Program-made: the position numbers and the translations under genes
NCBI GenBank assembly: GCA_036571765.1
Contig: BROE01000007.1
Location: forward strand, 6,922,090 to 6,986,089
Source of the DNA: Plecoglossus altivelis
Lineage: Eukaryota; Chordata; Actinopteri; Osmeriformes; Plecoglossidae
Length of the DNA: 64,000 bases
Reading direction: 5' to 3'
Notes under the pieces: generated by a model
Database searches by the model: none
The model's input: the letters and a program-made list of their open reading frames with translations, nothing else
What the model was told of the DNA's origin: nothing
Shown here: positions 13,701 through 24,600 of the stretch, one piece after another
Layout: each line of letters begins with the position of its first letter
Position numbering within the stretch: position 1 is the first letter of the stretch

Positions 13701-13828
13701 CAGTAACGTGCTCTGACCAAACACATGAAACAGTGACACTTACAGAAATCCTTGGGTGGATAACGCGGAGCGGATTTGTTCTGGCGGAAGGAGTATCTGC
13801 CTTTCTTGTTCTGTAGAAACTTCTTCAT
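1..13828 (-). CDS. grid2ip: Delphilin (glutamate receptor delta-2 interacting protein 1), 5' part
   Basis: Postsynaptic scaffold known from mammals to bind the GluD2 C-terminus at parallel fibre-Purkinje synapses and to link it to actin through a C-terminal FH2 domain. Coding exons in transcript order: 13744-13828, 12602-12855, 12043-12402, 11620-11774, 5777-6064, 4207-4292, 3194-3263, 2302-2619, 1861-2012, about 1353-1492, then weaker calls at 331-420 and 1-45 (open at the edge). All junctions through 1861 are GT-AG and phase-consistent. The second exon begins with MPSSNQGWPEEFGF, very close to human delphilin. Domains: PDZ about residues 32-110 and 116-190; harmonin-homology about 234-310; PDZ about 382-460 (QSFGFTLRGHAP, then GLKPGDRILFLNG); harmonin-homology about 495-585. 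The FH2 exons are outside the window. The start ATG at 13828 (MKKFLQNKKGRYSF) is inferred from its exon, which ends in a GTAAGT donor in the correct phase. The 3' end of the exon near 1353 is uncertain. Confidence 0.9.
331..420 (-). CDS. grid2ip: Possible small grid2ip exon
   Basis: A 90-nt segment lies between a pyrimidine-rich acceptor (CTCTCAG) and a GTAGAC donor on the minus strand. It is open in two frames. The phase-0 frame (GSTWSPRRPLRRGS onward, 30 codons) is consistent with the phase-0 candidate ends on either side, and the low-complexity basic/proline composition would suit the linker between the second harmonin-homology domain and FH2. I have no homology support for it. It could be non-coding intron sequence. 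Confidence 0.35.
562..955. repeat. 29-bp minisatellite, about 13 copies
   Basis: Tandem array with the plus-strand consensus CACAGATCACAGGTAACTAT followed by AGACACCTG. The first copies alternate between this type and a variant containing GAGACCGGTATAG; later copies differ mainly by C/T at one site. It lies in an intron of grid2ip between the exon ending near 1353 and the candidate exon at 331-420. Each unit contains CAGGTA and CACCTG, which are inverted relative to each other. Confidence 0.95.
1493..1566. repeat. CA-rich microsatellite beside a grid2ip acceptor
   Basis: Imperfect CA tract (with CACAGAT and CACAAA interruptions). On the coding (minus) strand it is a GT-rich run ending directly at the GTTCACAG acceptor of the exon that ends at 1492. 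Confidence 0.85.
3100..3182. repeat. CA-rich microsatellite next to a grid2ip donor
   Basis: CA repeat interrupted by CACAGA, CACAAA and CACGCA, starting only a few bases downstream of the donor of the exon at 3194-3263 on the minus strand. Confidence 0.85.
3700..3865. repeat. CA/CG-rich microsatellite
   Basis: Compound array of ACACGCACAC and ACATGCACAC units with repeated CAGGCAGGCA blocks, in the grid2ip intron between exons 3194-3263 and 4207-4292. Long histidine/threonine or cysteine/valine reading frames across it are repeat artefacts. Confidence 0.9.
4317..4511. repeat. Compound GA/GT microsatellite upstream of a grid2ip exon
   Basis: Two GT runs embedded in GA runs (AGAGAG and GTGTGT blocks with AGACAGACAG). 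On the coding strand this is a CT/CA tract ending about 25 bases before the CTCCTTCAG acceptor of the exon at 4207-4292, so it is continuous with that exon's polypyrimidine tract. Confidence 0.95.
4856..4906. repeat. (GT)n microsatellite
   Basis: Pure GT dinucleotide run of roughly 24 units inside the large grid2ip intron (4293-5776). Confidence 0.97.
5218..5396. repeat. GTATT(GT)n higher-order repeat
   Basis: About nine occurrences of GGTATTGTGTGTG separated by variable GT runs, in the same grid2ip intron. It looks like a GT microsatellite that acquired a GGTATT interruption which then spread. Confidence 0.85.
6626..6732. repeat. (CT)n microsatellite
   Basis: CT run with CACTCTCT interruptions, in the 5.5-kb grid2ip intron between the exons at 5777-6064 and 11620-11774. 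Confidence 0.95.
8468..8600. repeat. (GA)n microsatellite
   Basis: GA run with GAAAGAGA, GAGCGAGA and GAGGGAGA interruptions in the 5.5-kb grid2ip intron. Polypurine on the plus strand. Confidence 0.95.
8888..9292. repeat. ACACATCTTCC minisatellite
   Basis: About 400 bp of units CACACACATCTTCCA with variants CACTACACATTCCA and CACCCATCTTCCA. Units are about 14-17 bp, arranged in a loose higher-order pattern. Lies in the same grid2ip intron. Cysteine/valine/tryptophan-rich minus-strand frames and histidine/threonine-rich plus-strand frames across it are artefacts. Confidence 0.95.
10641..10697. repeat. (GT)n microsatellite
   Basis: Pure GT run of about 28 units followed by GAGAGAGAG and a G run, intronic to grid2ip. 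Confidence 0.97.
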
Positions 13829-16318
13829 CTTGTCTCAGACTCTATGAGATAGGCAAACGCTGCCTGTCTGTTAAGTTCCTCTCTGGACGTCTGAATCACT
13901 CCCAGCCTCCCCGGTCAGGGGAGAGGGGCCGAGGATTCAGAACGCCCGTCCACATCAGTCCCTGCACAGACAGCAAGGCCCTCCTCGTTGTGAGGAAAGG
14001 GTGACAGTGCAGGATGTGAGACGCCGTGTAGTCAGGGAGGAGCGCGTTACGGAGCCTCTCCTCTGAATCAGCCTGATCCAGCCCTGCCTTCCGTCCGCAC
14101 ATGCAGTGTTAATCAGAAATCTGGGACGAGCTCGCTCCACTCCTCTCCTTAATAATTCTCTCTCCAAAAAGGGTATTGTGAGGCCTCATTCTTCTATAAA
14201 TACCCCCCTGCGTCTCTGTTCCTGCTCCCTCTCTCTCGGCTAGGTGGCTCTCCGAGGGACCACTCCTGGCCCAGAATCACTGCAAGGCGGTCCAAGAGAG
14301 CCTGATGAACATTAACTGGAGCGTCTGCCTACCCGCTGTGCTGTTGAATGTGTGTTGAAGTGTTTGTAAGCGTGTACTAGGTGTGAGTGTGTGTACCTCC
14401 ATGTCTGGTCCATTAAAAAGGCGCAGGGAACATTTAAGACTTTGCTGCGGATTAGTGGGATTATAGGATGAATCTTCAGAGGAGGCAGGCCCCCCTCAAG
14501 AACATATGCCCCTTTAGTTAGACCTGTGGATCTCATGGGAGGGTCACTGTGCTCAGATCGGATGATTGTAAACATGTTAATAACCTGATTATGGCTGTTG
14601 TGTACAGTGTGTGCGTGTGTGTGCGTGAGTGTGTGTGTGTGTGTGTGTGCGTGTGTGTGTGCGTGTGAGTGTTATTAAAAAGCACATGGCTCAGTAAAGA
14701 ACCCTCCGGTGCACAGAGCCCTTCTGAATAATTCAACTTGTATTCCAAAACAGACCCTGTTCCCCTCAATCAAACTCTCATCTTACAACGCACCCAAGAT
14801 GGCTACTCATGTCCCAGAGTATGAGAGGATGGGATCAAACATTTTCCAGGTTGTTGAGTCCATGGCTAAACCAGTCTTTTACTGATTGGGAGTAGACCTA
14901 CAGTTCCCAGTTCCCATACGGTAATTGCATCAACTGATTAAAACAAAACTTAACAAACTTGCAAGTATGAATCCATATAGCAACCATCACTATCATTGCA
15001 CAGAAATAGGCTATATTAGATAGTAGATAATGCAATGTGTTATGAATGACAGAAATTAGGTTGCAAGTTTAGCCAACCACTGAACATGTACATCAGTCTC
15101 TTTGGGAGTGTTTAGCCACTAGACTTACAATACTCATCATGTAAGCATACCTATAAGCATACCTTATATCATGTGCAGTAGTAGTCTTCTACAGTCCAGG
15201 TGTTAATAGGCTAATGTGCTTCTCTCATCCAGAAGAGCAATTCCTTCTGTGCTGTTTACCGTGTGAACACTGTAACATGAGTGCTGGGACTGTTTGAAAA
15301 TTCAAGCAGGCAAGCCCAGCAACAAGATCCATCGGGTGCATTGAAGACCTGTAGAAAGTCTCTTACAGACTTGGAGTGGCCTAGTAACAGCACTGGGGGA
15401 ACACACAGGAGGACCAGACCGTCATAGTGTCTATGTTGCCAAATTCATATATGAAACATTTCTTTAATTTCACTTTTTTTTTAATTGTTCTGATGTTCAG
15501 TCAGATGTAGCCCTTAGTAAACATTTTTTTTCCCGTCTCCTCTTTGCTTGGAGGGTCGGTGTGTGATGCCGTGATACGTATTATATTACATTTTCAGCAA
15601 GTGGAAAATCATATTTTCCATAACCTGTGATGCACGAAATTCTCATGTCAAAAATGTTATTGTGGCTGTTGTCAGGGATGTTTTGCTCAAGTTGAACAAC
15701 ATACTTATACTGAGTTCACCCTTTCGTTACCCTTACTTCCACTTCCCGCTACTGTGTTAGCATTGGAATACCCCGCCTACTGATTGCTATGGTTAGTTAG
15801 CAACATGCTAAGGAAGTAAAGCAAAGCAACGCTTCCATGACAAAATGAGCGAGAATGAGGAAACAGGAAGGGCACTGTGTACAGTTTGGGATAGGAAGCT
15901 ATGTGTTAAATATACACACTAAATAACAATGATATGAAAACCTGCATGAAAGGTAAGAGGAAAACGTAGCTGTTGGGTTGAGAAAGAGCAGAACTTTGCA
16001 AGCAAAATCGCCGCCAATAGTTTAACGCTGAGTTGCGTGTACAGTGATATCATTCCTTGCTAACATATTAGCTTTTATGATCGTTATTGTCCATAACTGA
16101 CACACCTGTTGCAGCCAGGTTGACTTACTAGATTGTAGATTTGACTATATTCCTATCTCTGCCCATGTATTGTATGGTGGGAGTCACCTTACGGTAATGA
16201 TTCGATTGTTTCATGCTAGCCAGCTAGCACTAAAAGTTATGTTGTTTGTTCACAATTAGTTAAGTGAGTTAGCTGCTGACATCCCGTTATTTTCTCCAAT
16301 GACGTTTAAGGTTGATCG
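13829..16318. other. Intergenic region between grid2ip and zdhhc4 (divergent promoters)
   Basis: The grid2ip start codon (minus) and zdhhc4 start codon (plus) face away from each other across 2.5 kb, so both promoters should lie here. A GT microsatellite occupies about 14606-14668. The segment 15900-16300, just upstream of zdhhc4, is the likely zdhhc4 promoter/5' UTR by position only. A CTATAAATAC motif at about 14193 points rightward and has no obvious partner gene. Confidence 0.6.
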
Positions 16319-18133
16319 ATGGATTTTTTAACCCTATTTGCTATCTACGTTGTGGTGGTATTGGCGTGTATTGTCCTGGTTTGCAAGTATTCTGGTCAGC
16401 AGCAAACCCCTTTTGGTTTACTACTCAACTCAGTTACTCGGGTAAGATGATCGCCACTCTGATTTCTGCACTTCTCAGAACGGACACAGTGTGACGCTGT
16501 AATAAAGCTGAAGGGTACCTAGACTGATAGACCGATGGCATATCATGGCTCTTCTCTTTGCTTTCCAGGTGTTATCACCTTGGACACCAAAATGGCTCCA
16601 ACGGTTGTTTCAAAGGACTGTACACAGGCTGTTTCATCAGCGGTGGGTCTGGCCACCATAGCTCACTGTCAGGGGAGAGAACAGATTGTGTCTTCCCGAA
16701 TCAGGACTTTGACCTCACACTGGTCAATGATGTCAGGGCATAGATTAATTGTTTGTTTATTCTCCCAAAGGAACAACATGTTTATCTACCTTCACCTTTT
16801 GCTGGAAGCGGCTGCATATAGTGAGTTCAGTTATGAGGTGTTTGGCTACTGCAGGGACATGGGGACCTCTCTCTCCAGCCTGGCTGTGCCCTATGTCCTG
16901 CTGGTTGTCAAATCCATCTTCTTCTACCTGTGTATCTGTAGAGACCCCGGTAAGTCATCAGAAATCTATGAGCTCCACGTGAAAATGGTTAATCACACTG
17001 ACATTGGATGCAATGAAACATCTGATTAAATGGCCTATCATCCTGACCCCTGGTAGGCACAGTGACCAGGAGGAAGAATGCCGTCCAGCTGCAGGTGTAC
17101 CCGTATGACCGGAGGATGTTCCACCCTGGAGTTTCCTGCCCCACATGCCAGCTGGTCAAGCCAGCCAGATCCAAACACTGTCGTAAGTAGAGCAGACCTG
17201 ATTCACTGGGCTGACTACTGACCAACAGGAATGAATCTGAGTTTAAAGCTTAACCCTGGTGCTGCCTTTGGGTCACTGTGACCCACCGTTGTGGTACAAA
17301 AAGTCAATCACAATGATCATAAGGTAGCAAAATGGTCAAGTAAAATCAATGGCCTACCATTGCTTATTATTGGCATTACCATGCTTAGTATATCTGATGG
17401 GTTGGATAACTGTTCTCTGTTCTCACGTGGCCTTGTGTGTGTGTCTTTCCAGGAGTGTGTAACAGGTGTGTGCAGCGTTTCGACCACCACTGTGTCTGGG
17501 TCAACAACTGTGTCGGGGCTCAGAACACCCGCTACTTCCTGATGTACCTACTGAGCGTGTGCGGCATGGCGGGCTCCATGGCGGTGTTGACAGGGGACAT
17601 GTTGCTGCAGGCGGTACTGAGGTCAGGGCTGCTTAGGGCTCACTACGTGGACCAGGATGGGCAACATCAGCAGGCAGGCACAGCCTTCATCATACAGGTG
17701 AGGAAGAATGGCTGGAAGAAAATCTGCTGCTAACTTTGATTTTTTTGTTCAAGTACGATGATGTAAGACATGAACAAGATGGAAGACCTCAATGTTTGAA
17801 TGCATGTTCGTTATGCATCTCTCCTTCCATCTCCAGCATTTGTTCCTGACCTTTCCAAGGATTGTCTTCATGCTTGGTTTCCTGATCTTTGTCTGCTTCC
17901 TGCTGGCCAGCTACTTCCTGTTTCACTCATACCTGGCTCTGGTCAACCAGACCTCCAATGAGTGGTACAAGCTGAGAGGTTCTGTCTGCCAGCACTGCCA
18001 CCCTACCGCGCCTGACCACCTCTGTGGCCCCCCTCCGGAACACTCCACAAGGTTCTTCTACAGCAGGGGGGTCCTCAAGAACCTATGGGAGATACTCTCT
18101 CCGCTCCGTCCTACTCACAAAAAAAACTGTTAG
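16319..18133 (+). CDS. zdhhc4: DHHC-type palmitoyltransferase ZDHHC4
   Basis: Integral-membrane protein S-acyltransferase of ER/Golgi-type membranes. Six coding exons join in phase: 16319-16441, 16569-16642, 16771-16949, 17057-17182, 17453-17697, 17837-18133, giving 347 aa (human about 344). The start MDFLTLFAIY matches human MDFLVLFLFY, and that first segment is a membrane helix. The cysteine-rich domain reads CPTCQLVKPARSKHCRVCNR then CVQRFDHHCVWVNNC, with the catalytic DHHC at residues 178-181 and all zinc-ligand cysteines present. Further membrane segments flank it, including FLTFPRIVFMLGF near residue 253, nearly identical to human. The C-terminus ends HKKNC, with a terminal cysteine. 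Introns are short (110-270 bp) with GT-AG ends. Confidence 0.97.
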
Positions 18134-18223
18134 GAAACACCTGAGACTTTCATACCAAGATTGTAAGATGTTAGTGTTGTTTTATAATGTATTTGATATT
18201 GATATTGAGGCATGGGGTGGGTG

Positions 18224-18229
18224 AATAAA
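18224..18229 (+). terminator. zdhhc4: zdhhc4 polyadenylation signal
   Basis: AATAAA lies 91 bases after the zdhhc4 stop codon and is followed by T-rich sequence, so the 3' UTR is very short. Confidence 0.8.
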
Positions 18230-18777
18230 AACATTTTTTATTTATTGAATGGGCCACTTTTGTATTCCCTGTTTTTAGTGAAAGAATGCGTAAAAAGTCT
18301 CAATTGTTGAATTTGCATGGCAGTATGTAAAATAAGTTACTAAATTGACCTACCGGTCCTAAAATAAGTACTTACAAACCTACGAATGAACCTAGGATCA
18401 ACTCGCATATGAACCCGGAAGAAAGTGAAACGGTCCCTGTTTCTTTAAGCCGGTGCGGAAGTGTGTGCCTGGTGACAGTGTGACATGATCCAGAGTGATT
18501 AGAATCAGTCAGTGCTAAGGTCAGCTTTCGTCTTTCACGACTATACGGCACTAATAATTTATCATGCTTTAATCAATTACATATTTGAAACGACTAATCA
18601 GTGCTGCAGAGACGATCGATGCTATTTCAATTTTTGTGAGTATCAACTACAGTTACTTGGACCGATTCTTTACATCGTGGGTAGTTTATGCTAACGCTAA
18701 CAAGTGTAGTAGACCACCAGCCCATTTTTGGACACTAACTGACAGCAAAGCAGTAGCTGATAAGAGTAGCTTTTGCA
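18230..18777 (+). promoter_or_regulatory. zdhhc4-pgp spacer with the pgp promoter and 5' UTR
   Basis: About 550 bases separate the zdhhc4 polyadenylation signal from the pgp start codon, so pgp transcription must start in this interval. No TATA box is evident near the start. The start context TTTGCAATGGCTGCG has C at -3 and G at +4. Confidence 0.5.
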
Positions 18778-19824
18778 ATGGCTGCGTCTAAATGCTCCCG
18801 CCTAAGCGGCCCACTGATCAAACAACTGCTAGACACCGTGGATAACGTCCTCTTTGACTGTGACGGTGTCATCTGGCGAGGCGACCAGGTTGTACCAGGT
18901 GCACCGGACGTAATCAATCTACTCAAGAAAAATGGAAAAGGGGTATATTTCGTCACCAACAACAGTACAAAAACTAGAAAGATGTACGCAGATAAATTGG
19001 CACTGATGGGATTCAACGTGACCGAGGATGAAGTCTTCGGGACTGCTTACTGCTCGGCAATGTACCTGAAAACCGTCTGCAAGCTGGATGGAAAAGTGTA
19101 CCTCGTTGGTAGCAATGCCATGAGACAAGAACTGGAGAAGGTCGGGATCAGTCAGACCGGCGTGGGGCCTGACCCAATATCTGGAGTCCAGATAGACTGG
19201 GCCAACGTTCCCCTAGATCCTGATGTGAAAGCAGTGGTGGTGGGTTTTGATGAGCACTTCAGCTATACAAAACTGAACAGGGCCATGCAGTATCTCAGCA
19301 ACCCTGCCTGTCTACTGGTGGGAACCAACACAGATACCAGGCTGCCCCTGGAGGGTGGGAAGGCCGTACCAGGTAGGGGGGCTTCTGTCAGAACTTTGTG
19401 TTCCCATTGCTTCTGTAAGTGTGCTGTGAAAATACGTCTCAGAGAATCATTATATGAGTACAGCACAGATCATCGTTTGACCTCTTCCTCCCCTCCAGGA
19501 ACCGGCTGTATCCTGAAGGCAGTAGAAACAGCAGCCCAGCGCCAGGCCCAAACCGTGGGGAAACCCAACCACTTCATGTTCGACTGCGTGGCCCAGCAGT
19601 TTAGCCTGGATCGGGACCGCTGTCTGATGGTGGGGGACCGTCTGGACACGGACATCCAGCTGGGCTCCAACTGCGGCATGAAAACCCTGCTCACCCTGAC
19701 AGGGGTCAGCACCGTGGCCGACGCCCAGGGCCACCTGGAGAGCGGCAGCCTGGAGAGGCGGGGCATGGTCCCTGACTACTATGTAGACAGCATCGCTGAG
19801 CTCCTCCCAGCACTGCAGGGATAG
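18778..19824 (+). CDS. pgp: Phosphoglycolate / glycerol-3-phosphate phosphatase PGP
   Basis: Cytosolic HAD-superfamily (C2-cap) phosphatase; in vertebrates it hydrolyses 2-phosphoglycolate and other aberrant glycolytic side products, and glycerol-3-phosphate. Two exons, 18778-19372 and 19499-19824, give 306 aa (human 321; the shortfall is in the N-terminus and a loop). HAD motif I is VLFDCDGVIWRG, with nucleophile D27 and acid/base D29. Motif II is FVTNNSTKTR (residues 58-67). Motif IV is MVGDRLDTDI. The cap segment VVVGFDEHFSY and the tail YVDSIAELLPALQG nearly match human. The junction GTA CCA G|GA ACC GGC restores VPGTGC, as in human IAGTGC. The 126-nt intron is a multiple of three and has no in-frame stop, so an unspliced reading gives 348 aa. 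Confidence 0.97.
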   Translation: MAASKCSRLSGPLIKQLLDTVDNVLFDCDGVIWRGDQVVPGAPDVINLLKKNGKGVYFVTNNSTKTRKMYADKLALMGFNVTEDEVFGTAYCSAMYLKTVCKLDGKVYLVGSNAMRQELEKVGISQTGVGPDPISGVQIDWANVPLDPDVKAVVVGFDEHFSYTKLNRAMQYLSNPACLLVGTNTDTRLPLEGGKAVPGRGASVRTLCSHCFCKCAVKIRLRESLYEYSTDHRLTSSSPPGTGCILKAVETAAQRQAQTVGKPNHFMFDCVAQQFSLDRDRCLMVGDRLDTDIQLGSNCGMKTLLTLTGVSTVADAQGHLESGSLERRGMVPDYYVDSIAELLPALQG

Positions 19825-21641
19825 AGAGCTGTCTCGCGGCAGGAAGCTAAGGACCTGAGTGTGGCCCAGGAAGAACCTCCCACCTGTATGGAGACCAGGA
19901 GAATGAAGCCAGCCCCATTCTCTGCCACTCTCCTCGCATCTCCTCCCAGTGTCCTGGCGTCTGCCGTCTCCTCCTCTCAGCCACGCCTCAGCCTGGTCAC
20001 ATGGGACTCCCTCTGGATGACCAGTGTGGATAGAGCCTCACATGTGGATCTTTAGCTCGATGTGTGGCTTCACTATAAATATGTCTGAATATATCTGTGA
20101 AGCAACATTTCAGGCTCTGTGCGTTACTGGTGCAAGACTATAGTTGTAGGACTATTTCAAGACCCCATTCAAGGCTTCAAATTGTCAAACCTTTAAGGAT
20201 GGTACACAGTCAAATGACAGCTACATTAAGTACATACTGCGTCAATCAAATTAATCACCAATGTAATTTATTGTTGTTTCAAGTTATTTTAGCCATGGAT
20301 ATATAACTGTTCAAATCAACAATTCCCAAATTATATTTTTGAAGAATCATTGTTGTTACAGTGTAACCTGGGAATAGATTCCGCCTGATGGTTTGGAGAA
20401 GTGGTGTAGTGGAGTGTGCAGACCGTACATCCTGTGATGCAATGGTCCCTCTGTCGCAACGTTGCCTTTGGCGTGGGCAGGGGCAACGCCTGCCAGTTTG
20501 AGTGTTTTAGATTTCCCAAATGAGTGGTACTCTTGCAGTTAGGTATATATATAAGTTAAAAGAAAGTCTATGGAAATAGTTTTATTGAAATGTGTGAAGA
20601 GCCCTTTAACAATACTGCACCAGGAAGAACTCTGCAATGAGGAAAACCAAGAGTCTGTATGTTAGTTTCAGTCTAACCGTTTACACTATATACTGTATTC
20701 ACCTGCTCAGGTGTACCTTAACAGGATGTTAAAAGAGCGGTTAATAGCGGGTCATAGTTATGCACAACAATATTCATGTCAGTTGCAATGACTACTTAAT
20801 ATTGTACTGTAATGACAGTTTATTTAACACAAAGTATAATCCATCCATATTTTTATGTCTATCCAGCATGTAATTGTCACCTTCACATCCACCGTTTTCC
20901 TTGGCTCAGACAACAGTATTTACCTTGCCTGAAGTTAACAGAAAACACTGAACAAATCTATTAAACTATACTTTTACTATGTCAGAGCTTGCCCTGTGGT
21001 TTCTTAATGATCTCAATAGCTGATTTCTGTATTCCATCTGAACATTCTAGAATGTCCAGTTTGTCCTAAAGCCTGCTGAGCTCCCCTCCCTCCCTCCTCC
21101 TGCATGTGGTGCAGAGTCTACTGTAGGACCACAGCAGGTCTTAAAGTCACCTTGGTCTGTCAGCAGTGCAGCATGGCAGTGGCCAGGCCTTGTATCACCT
21201 CTCTACGAGGATGACAGAGTCTCTCCACGGGGCTGAGCATGTCTCTCTTTCCTCAGCCTTTTGTCCATTGTCTGGGCCGGTCCAGTCAGCCAATACGTTT
21301 TTCGTCACGTGTGTGTCTGTGTGAACGGGAGGGCGGGAGAGAGGAGAGAAACAGAGAGAGGGGGCGAAAAGTTGTCCAGGTGAGCTGCAGAGTGCCCAAC
21401 TGGATTCGTGAGGGGGGAGGTAGAAAGGGCATGGTGAGATTTGTACATGGGAGAGAGAGGGGGGGCGGGGACTGGAAGAAGGGGGAGGGGGGAGAGGAAA
21501 GGGTGGAGAAAACGTGAGCGAGCAGGGAGCCAGGTGTGTGTCGGAGCATCCGTGTGAGTCAGAGTGCTGGTCATGTCCACAGCCTCATGCAGCTAGCTGA
21601 GAGACGGGTGCAGACAGAGGAGCAGAGCCACGCGACACAGG
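19825..21641 (+). other. pgp 3' UTR / pgp-bricd5 spacer
   Basis: No open coding segment is supported here. No AATAAA is seen close to the pgp stop; an ATTAAA variant at 20960-20965 is a possible pgp polyadenylation signal, giving a 3' UTR of about 1.1 kb. The part 21310-21520 is purine-rich (GAGAGAGG and GGGGGG blocks) and probably includes the bricd5 promoter and 5' UTR. Confidence 0.5.
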
Positions 21642-24600
21642 ATGGTCAGGTGTTGGAAACGTTCACAAACCGCTTTGGAGGACCCAGCATGCACGGTAAG
21701 ACCTTTCCACTCACCTCTGCATCTGTTGTCGACCCAAATGATGTAGCAAGAACACTTGAAGAAACGTTCTCAAGAATCCAACTTTTGCTTTGATGCAGTC
21801 TTGTTTTGGCTGTAATCTTGTTTGGCATCAACCTTGGGCTTCATGTCGATCTAAAATAAAGACCACAAATACCAAGGGAAATACCTGTAGGGACACCGGC
21901 CCTACCTGGTCAGTGTGAAATGTTAAAACAGTGAAGGGGAACTCTGAGGTAGATCTTCAGCAAGATGATTAAAGCCATGGTAAGCAGACATGAACTATCA
22001 TCATGTGTTGTCTCTGTCAGGATGGATCACCAACTGTGTCACCCCAGTTCCCCCACAAAGCATTCTGGGCCATCGTGTCGGCCATTCTGCTGCTGGTGGT
22101 CATAACCCTGAGTCTGACGGGGCACTTAGGGCTGTCACAGCACCACACACAGGTAGACAAAACTAACGCACCTGTACATGGACATAGCTAACACCCATTT
22201 TTCACTCATATGAACAAATTCACAAGTAACACACACACATCACCTCTGCAGGTAGCATACACACCGCTCACACACATGCACTGTGGAGTGTGTGTTCAGG
22301 TTTCCTCTCCTCTAGTCTCTGCAGGTTGTCAGGATCACAGCGCCAGATCTGACTGGCCTTCTGGTCAACCAATCAGCTCTGGTGGACAGACACAACGAGC
22401 TGGTAACCATCTCTGTGAGCTCACAGAACAACCGCACCTCCACCGTGCTCTTTGACCTCAAACACGTGAGTGCACCTGTGATTGTGTTAGCATTAGCAGG
22501 ATGGCCATTTTCAAATATGTATCATTGCGATGGTCTTGTTATCTCTATTTTCTGGATTGAACGATAAAGTCTTTGCCTTTGGCATGAATGATGTAGAAAA
22601 CTGATTGAGCCTGATTCACTGAATACAACCTTTCATTCTTGCAACTCAGAACCACAAACAGTGTTTGGTTGATTTAACATTGCACTACCTGATGTGAAAG
22701 CACAGCAGTGCTTCACTGTCCAAGTATCATCCTGTTTTTATGTTTGATCTCCAGTTGTTATTTGTCCCCAGGGTGTGATCTGCTACAAGCCTGATAGCCA
22801 GGAGACATGCTTCCTCCGCAACATGGACAAGTCAGATTATGAACACATGAATTCTCTCCTCCTGGATTCAACAAGGAAGGTAGGGCAAGTTTCTCACCTG
22901 GCATCAACGCTTCTGGAAACATGTGCTTATTTGTTTGGAATCTAATAGTAATTGAATATACAAATGAGAGGACAACTGTTTTGTTTGGGCCTTGTCATGA
23001 CTGAATTAGAGCACTCTGCCACCCACGCAAACATGGTTGCCAGACTCCTCTCTAACTCTGCCCTTTTGCACCACTGGTCACTGGGATCACTCATCCTCTT
23101 CCTAATATGTGAACTGGCAAAAGTAGCTACCATGGCTGGTGCTTAATCTTCTCTCCAGCCAAGAATCAACAGAGCGAACAGGAGAGAGAAATGAAGACAT
23201 TGAGAAAATGAACCAAGCAAGCGTAAAGTCTCTCTCCTCCACGACTGAATTCCTTCGCACATCTGATCCCTCCAGGTCTTCCAAGCCTAACTCTCTCCCT
23301 CTCCTGGATCTCCTTACGGGGTGGGGGGGGGGGGGGGGGGGGGGGGGAGGGGGTGACAAGAGCCAGGCCCCGAGGCACAATGGACGCTCTGTCTATCAGT
23401 CGGTCTCAGGGCTTTCAGGGTTTTAAAGTTAAGCTTTACTGGGTAAGAGAAGGAGAGCTTCTCTCCCTCCCAGTCTGGGATGTGGGGAGGGCCTCTCTGC
23501 TAATGAATACAGATTGATCCGAAGTGATTGTAAAGACTGGTTTGAGCAGAGCAAGGCTCATGAGGATGTTGCAGACCCACATTAAATGCAACCATGTTCA
23601 CCTCATCAAGTGACTCTCTCAAGCTGGAATATGAATCATGGTTCATTATTGTCATCTCCATGAGCTCATGTTCTCTGTTCTACCCAAGTTAAACATGCTG
23701 ACTTCATACAGCTTGTGATTATGTGTGGACTTTGGTTACATAGATGGCTGAGTGTCAATTGACAGTGACGTGAGGTTTCTGCCAAAACTGAAAGTGTATC
23801 ATCGTTTTTCTTGTGCAGGACTATGGGGGGAAACGAAATGGCTTGAGAAGGGTTTTGTGCGTGAGACACTTTCAGAGTGTCAAGTCTCATAGAGCCAGCT
23901 CCCTGTGTGTCCTGACCATTATCTGATGCTGGTCATTAAAACCTTGATTGCTTTGATACCCTTCCACTTCGTGGATTCAAGCTTTAAACAGATGGCCCTT
24001 CTGGTGGCCCCAATCTCTGTGTCCTTCAGCACAAAGCTCTTCAGAACGCAGCTCAACAGCAGGTTGTTAGAGGGTCCGGTCAGGCAGAACCAGTCTGAAA
24101 GTGCTCTGCTATCCTCCCCATCTGCAGTGTAAACGCTGCAATTACTAACAGGCTTTGTGCTAAATGAGAGTGAGCGAACGAGAGAGAGCGATGCCATAGC
24201 AGCACCGCACAGTCACGACTGCTCAAGTTTCAAGCCAATTACTCTGATCTTATACTTCTTTTATACGCATTTGAATAATCATATCTGCTCTCTTTTGATC
24301 ATCCCTTCTTCCAATTTCAAAAGGTTTTGTCATTGCACTGGTTGAACATTACATCGCTTGTTCATTTAGTTATGAGAATCTGTGTTCCCATGCTCACCTA
24401 AATTAGGGTTGTTCTACAGCAAGACTAATAGCCCCAGGTATACAATGAAAGAGGTGGTTTCATCTCTCCAGACCCCAGTCTCTCTCCTTTCAGAGAGCAC
24501 TACAGCAGTGATGTATTACAGGAGAGTCAGCTGCTGCTGTCAGGGAACCAGACCCAGAGACAGACAGAGTTCCTGGGGGTGCTGGGGGGCCGGCAGGTGG

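Noticed and set aside
14190..14203. TATA-box-like CTATAAATAC
   Set aside because: It points rightward with no gene start within 2 kb, and in the grid2ip direction it is not a TATA consensus.
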